In this document: positions 61,701-64,000 of the stretch, in pieces
How the letters are laid out: each line of letters starts with the position of its first letter
Position numbering within the stretch: position 1 is the stretch's first letter
Assembly (NCBI RefSeq): GCF_018143015.1
Contig: NC_054741.1
Location: 37,910,510 to 37,974,509, forward strand
Length of the DNA stretch: 64,000 bases
Reading direction: 5' to 3'
Source: Lytechinus variegatus
Lineage: Eukaryota; Echinodermata; Echinoidea; Temnopleuroida; Toxopneustidae
Notes under the pieces: model-generated
What the model was told of the DNA's origin: nothing
Database searches by the model: none
Seen by the model: only the letters and a program-made list of their open reading frames with translations
Translations under genes and position numbers: made by a program

Positions 61701-63661
61701 TACCGCCCTCGTAGTTCACAGGTAGAAATTTCCAGAGTAGGGTGATGTTGGTGAGGATGATAGGTACCTTGAGTGGGTTCTCTAAGACTAGTTCAATTGT
61801 CATCGGTTCTGAAGAAAGACCAGATAGGATGAAGCAGTGTGGAGGGGTTATAGGTAAGACATATCTCATTCAAGCCTTCTAGAGTCCCAGAATTTTACCA
61901 AAGCACAATATCTTAGAATGCATAAATACCATGATGTCGATTTACCATTCATATAGGCAGGTAAGGATCAAGAAATATTTTGCTCTTTATTTTAATGTGT
62001 AATCTGCTCTTAAGAAATGTTAACCTTTCTGTAATCTGCATTACTAGAATACGTAGGCTGCTTGTCAATGTCGTCCCACATTAGACCTCGCCTCTAAATG
62101 TAATGCTTATCTGTACAGTGGTACATTAAAGGGAATGCTCTTTTGTAGAAGAAAACAATACTTCATAATTGAAAGGGATTTTAGGGGTCAAATACAGCTG
62201 AGCTTGCTCTATCTATAACATATATTTTCTCATCGAGCATGTACTGTAAAAGGAAACGTTAGAGACAACCACCCAAGACCTCATTCTTGTATCCCTTTAG
62301 CAGTCGTTAGTTACTGTTATAAGCTCAGAAGATCCTGTCATTTCATTGGTTAAGAGCATGATTTGTAATCGATTTCGAAGTGTCATGAAACCGGACCCTG
62401 TACTGTGCTTTGTATAAACTGTATCCTTACCTCCTACTATACCCAGAGGGCTTGTTGAGTTGTCTGTACCGCTATGAAGCAACTGAGGGTGGTACTGAAA
62501 CCAAGACGGAAGAGACTTCTGTTTATTCGCTACCGTGGCAACTGCCTCCTCCATATTGCACCAGTCCTCCATCTCAGCTCGGTCAAAGATACGACCAAAG
62601 GTCACCGATGTTGCTGCTAGTCTTGAATCTTATTGTACAACAAAATAAGATTTATATTCTTTAATATTGATTGAAGAAAAGCATATCAAATTGTTACATA
62701 TAACAAAATTCAATAATCCCATAGGGCTGAATGAGTAAATCTAATGTTTTATAATTTCATACAGGATTGATGGAAAGGGGGGGGGGGTATTATGGTACAA
62801 AGTCTGAAATAAATTAAAGAAGAACATACTCAATTATTAGTCATTCATTTATTATATTTCAATAAAAGAGAGAGGGAAAGAAGGGATAATACAGAGGGGA
62901 AAGCCCAAAAGAGAGTGGGAAAGAAGGGGCTAACACAGAGGGGAAAGCCAACTAGAAAACAAATAGAAATTTAGGTTAAATGAACTGGCAATATATGAAA
63001 CTGATTCTTCCATGTGTGCAATGAACACCTGAAACACACAAGGATAAAGCCTAACCTTTATCTATAGCAGTTCTGTGTCTTTTAACTTCTTTCCAATCCA
63101 ACTTAGTAATTGTTACAACCTCTGGACCTTCAAATACAAAATTGTTAGCAACTTTGTGAATAATACTTGAAATATTGAAGGAATCGACACCTTTGAATGT
63201 TTCTTATTAAGATAAATAGCATGATAAAAATGCTGTTGGGTGTTTCATAAAGCTGTTCGAAATTTAAGAATGACTTTAAGAACAAATGGTAAACCTTTCT
63301 TACATGCTAAATAATCACCAATGAACATTTAATGGTGAATATAATTTACAAGAAAGAATCACCACTCGTTCACAAAGTCACTCTTAACTAACAAACAGCT
63401 TTAGGAAACGGCCCCCGGTTCATCATCAAATGGAATCTATGTGAGATGCACAAACACAATTAAAATTTAGAACACCTGAAGAAGAAGAGGATTCCCTTCC
63501 CACTTCAGAAATGGAAAACTGGGGCTAAGCTCACCTGTGTACTGAGGTCTTTTAGGAGAGGCAAGAAGAATCCTTGTGGCTGATTTCTTAATGAATGGAA
63601 GAGGAAGCTGAGGTAATGGCATCACACACTGACCATCCTGGGATTGCATTGTTAACAGTTG
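49635..63661 (-). CDS. TRAPPC8: TRAPPC8 (TRAPPIII subunit), last 16 coding exons; 5' part lies outside the window
   Basis: Exons on the minus strand are 63661-63535, 63127-63056, 62616-62431, 61808-61636, 61266-61192, 60272-59964, 59235-58781, 57794-57638, 56897-56804, 55025-54969, 53801-53746, 52574-52344, 51880-51776, 51198-51053, 50540-50445 and 49905-49635. All phases agree, giving 869 residues to the stop. Vertebrate TRAPPC8 is about 1,435 residues, so this is about the last 60 percent. Diagnostic stretches are MTIELVLENPLKVPIILTNI, LDIQGPRLNVTKAERC, VYGPDRRLDPVIAPPMPLLE, NLMCGEISQINVEISNKGTC, PLWIRGPDESGLHDVRMLFY, CADFYLRSKL and PGVYDLSSIRV. The family member is the human counterpart of yeast Trs85 and acts at ER-Golgi membranes and in autophagosome formation. 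Residues after about RVSAITSDLAKTK lie in a tandem array and are not conserved. The exon starting at 62616 uses the acceptor CTAG because it alone keeps the phase. Confidence 0.94.
50110..50240. repeat. Perfect 131-bp palindrome (63-bp arms, 5-bp spacer)
   Basis: The left arm 50110-50172 is the exact reverse complement of 50178-50240. The spacer is GTCAA. The arm centre is GAAATTTGCAATTGATTGCA. It lies in the last TRAPPC8 intron. The sequence from about 50190 to 50422 looks like a TIR element (GGAGTGTT... mirrored at GGGGTGTT), so the left arm seems to be an inverted duplicate of that element's end. Confidence 0.9.
51360..51372. repeat. Short CCT microsatellite in a TRAPPC8 intron
   Basis: TCCTCCTCCTCCTT. 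No further structure. Confidence 0.6.
52077..52165. repeat. AAT microsatellite, interrupted
   Basis: About 85 bases of AATAAT, AACAAT and AATGAT steps in a TRAPPC8 intron. The Asn-rich open frame across it is an artefact. Confidence 0.85.
52586..52857 (-). mobile_element. tRNA-derived SINE (family A), minus-strand copy beside a TRAPPC8 exon
   Basis: On the minus strand it starts GGTGCTTCATGGTCTAGTGG (A-box region), then GTGGGTTGGAATCC (B box), then CTGCACTCGACCCAGGTGAG and CAGGTGTAATTCCTTGCATG. It ends in the tail TTATTATTATG. The tail ends about 12 bases before the acceptor of the exon 52574-52344, so it supplies part of that splice site's upstream sequence. Confidence 0.85.
53159..53339. 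mobile_element. 181-bp TIR element with TATAAA target duplication
   Basis: The ends are CAGGGGTGTGAG and CTTTCACACCCCTG. TATAAA lies directly on both sides (53153-53158 and 53340-53345). The interior repeats AAGCTGAA and AAATCTGAAA. The CAGGGG ends recall hAT elements, but a 6-bp duplication is not the usual 8. Confidence 0.75.
54150..54582. mobile_element. TIR element with three identical 58-bp tandem units
   Basis: The left end CCCGTATTCTGAAGTCAGGT is mirrored at the right end (ACTTCAGAATACGGG, ending about 54580). A 58-bp unit starting GTCAGGTTTAACTTAGACCA is present at 54165-54222, 54223-54280 and 54281-54338 with no differences seen. The unit includes the inner part of the left terminal repeat. 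Confidence 0.85.
55062..55424. mobile_element. TIR element, about 360 bp, ends CTTTATAAAACGGGTT
   Basis: CTTTATAAAACGGGTT at 55062-55077 and ACCCGTTTTATAAA at 55409-55422. Inside is a 21-bp tandem repeat (GTGCATTTTTCGTGCAGCAC-like), three units at 55151-55213. The element starts 37 bases upstream of the TRAPPC8 exon at 55025 in gene orientation. Confidence 0.65.
55423..55596. mobile_element. Adjacent TIR/hairpin element, 174 bp
   Basis: ACAATTAATGCACATTT at 55423-55439 and its exact reverse complement at 55580-55596. Inner arms also pair (CTCGGGCATTCACAATATTA against TAATTGTAAATACCCTCGAG, imperfect), with GGCGCAAGCGCC at the centre. It abuts the right end of the previous element. Confidence 0.7.
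56112..56282. mobile_element. Diverged member of the GTGGGTGTTTCATAAAGC TIR family
   Basis: The left end is GGTGGGTGTTTCCTAAAGCT. The right end has GAACAGCTTTAAGAAACATT, the mirror of GTTTC.TAAAGCTGTTC. The length matches the copies at 47919-48090 and 63236-63418. Confidence 0.6.
56614..56733. repeat. Near-perfect hairpin, arms of about 50 bp
   Basis: The left arm GTGCAATGGACAGAATACTT (56614 on) pairs with AAGTATTCTGTCCATTGCAC (ending 56733). Pairing continues through GGTGAAAGATGAAAT and GATCCATTCAA, with a loop of about 15 bases. A direct repeat CGTGCAATTTTGGATCCAT lies upstream at about 56364 and 56386. Confidence 0.8.
57030..57278 (+). mobile_element. tRNA-derived SINE (family B), copy in a TRAPPC8 intron
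   Basis: The A-box region is GTGGTCCAGTGGTTAGAGCA and the B box GAGTTCGAATCCC is at about 57084-57096. The body ends GAGTTCCTACGGGAGTTACC. It matches the minus-strand copy at 6139-6350. The tRNA-like head has an anticodon-like loop, but the acceptor ends do not pair, so it is not a tRNA gene. Confidence 0.85.
58038..58648. mobile_element. TIR element, about 611 bp, in a TRAPPC8 intron
   Basis: The left end is AAACGACAAGTCCACCCCAA. The reverse complement of the right end is AAAGGTCAAGTCCACCATAG. The similarity runs inward about 60 bp (TTTGAATAAAAAGAGAAAAAT against TTTGAATAAACAGAGAAAAG). Mirrored TGTGAAAAATAAGC and GCTTAATTTCACA blocks occur further in. Confidence 0.75.
60243..61635. other. 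TRAPPC8 introns without recognisable repeats
   Basis: Apart from the exon at 61192-61266 and the start of the exon ending at 60272, this stretch is plain AT-rich intron. A short (GT)n run is at about 60511-60521. Confidence 0.4.
63236..63418. mobile_element. Member of the GTGGGTGTTTCATAAAGC TIR family in a TRAPPC8 intron
   Basis: The left end is TTGGGTGTTTCATAAAGCTG. The right end is AACAGCTTTAGGAAACGGCC. The right end GGGGGCCGTTTCC resembles the GGGCCCGTTTCTC end of the element in ITFG1, linking the two groups. Confidence 0.65.
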
Positions 63662-64000
63662 CTGTTATGGAAGAACATAACATTGATTACATAACCCTAA
63701 AATTATCAAAACTAACAAAACCCAAAAGTCTGATTCATACAAGAAATCAGTCAGGGGTCTAACACCTCTTCTGGTTTCCTTTCTCAAATATTCACTCACA
63801 ATCAAACAGAATGAACTGGTTTTTTCAGCCGATTGCTAAAAAAGCAAGAGAGTAGAGACAAAATCAAATTTATATCCATTACTTTCTCCAATTAAAAAAA
63901 GATATGGATAGCTTTGGTCCATAACATCAATATATATTTTTGCAAATTATCAAGATAAATATGAAATTAAACTGAAATACTACCATGTAAAATCATTCAA
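63662..64000. other. TRAPPC8 intron running off the right edge
   Basis: No exon with good splice sites and TRAPPC8-like translation is seen here on the minus strand. It is AT-rich intron. Confidence 0.4.

Overview
This window is animal nuclear DNA: AT-rich, intron-rich, with short coding exons separated by introns full of small repeats. Five protein-coding loci can be read. Their products resemble conserved bilaterian proteins, and the repeats (tRNA-derived SINEs, many short terminal-inverted-repeat elements, tandem arrays) look like those of an echinoderm, most probably a sea urchin. The species call is inference. The gene calls rest on exon-by-exon translation with intact splice sites and matching intron phases, compared with family sequences as I remember them.

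Layout. (1) 35-821, +: last two coding exons of CTNNBL1 (spliceosome-associated, armadillo-like). (2) 5442-8648, +: a two-exon, 290-residue acidic protein I do not recognise, with a TATA box just upstream. (3) 13659-19197, -: complete six-exon VAP (VAPA/VAPB family), 241 residues, with MSP domain, coiled coil and tail anchor. (4) 24740-40941, +: sixteen-exon ITFG1/TIP-like (LINKIN) gene, 626 residues once an insertion in the first coding exon is set aside. (5) 63661-49635, -: the last sixteen coding exons of TRAPPC8, 869 residues, continuing past the right edge. CTNNBL1, the unknown gene and ITFG1 point right; VAP and TRAPPC8 point left. VAP and ITFG1 are divergent, and ITFG1 and TRAPPC8 converge on a long untranslated or intergenic stretch (40.9-49.6 kb). 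The genes do not form a pathway. VAP (ER contact sites) and TRAPPC8 (TRAPPIII, ER-Golgi traffic and autophagy) share a membrane-traffic theme, but nothing here suggests co-regulation.

The rest is repeats: two SINE families, at least a dozen small TIR or foldback elements, LINE 3' fragments, a two-copy family rich in AGGTCAAAGGTCA, tandem arrays of about 209, 114 and 58 bp, and a 300-bp polypyrimidine tract.

The most interesting observations are interactions between repeats and genes. A 1,031-bp TIR element with a 3-bp target duplication splits the first ITFG1 coding exon. A tandem array overlaps the TRAPPC8 stop region, so the last codons belong to the repeat unit. A large inverted repeat starts just after the VAP stop codon. 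A perfect 131-bp palindrome lies in the last TRAPPC8 intron. A 1.6-kb element with TTAT target duplication carries six same-orientation copies of GGTTACTCACGTTACA. I found no CRISPR, operon, phage or other prokaryote-type system, and no viral gene.
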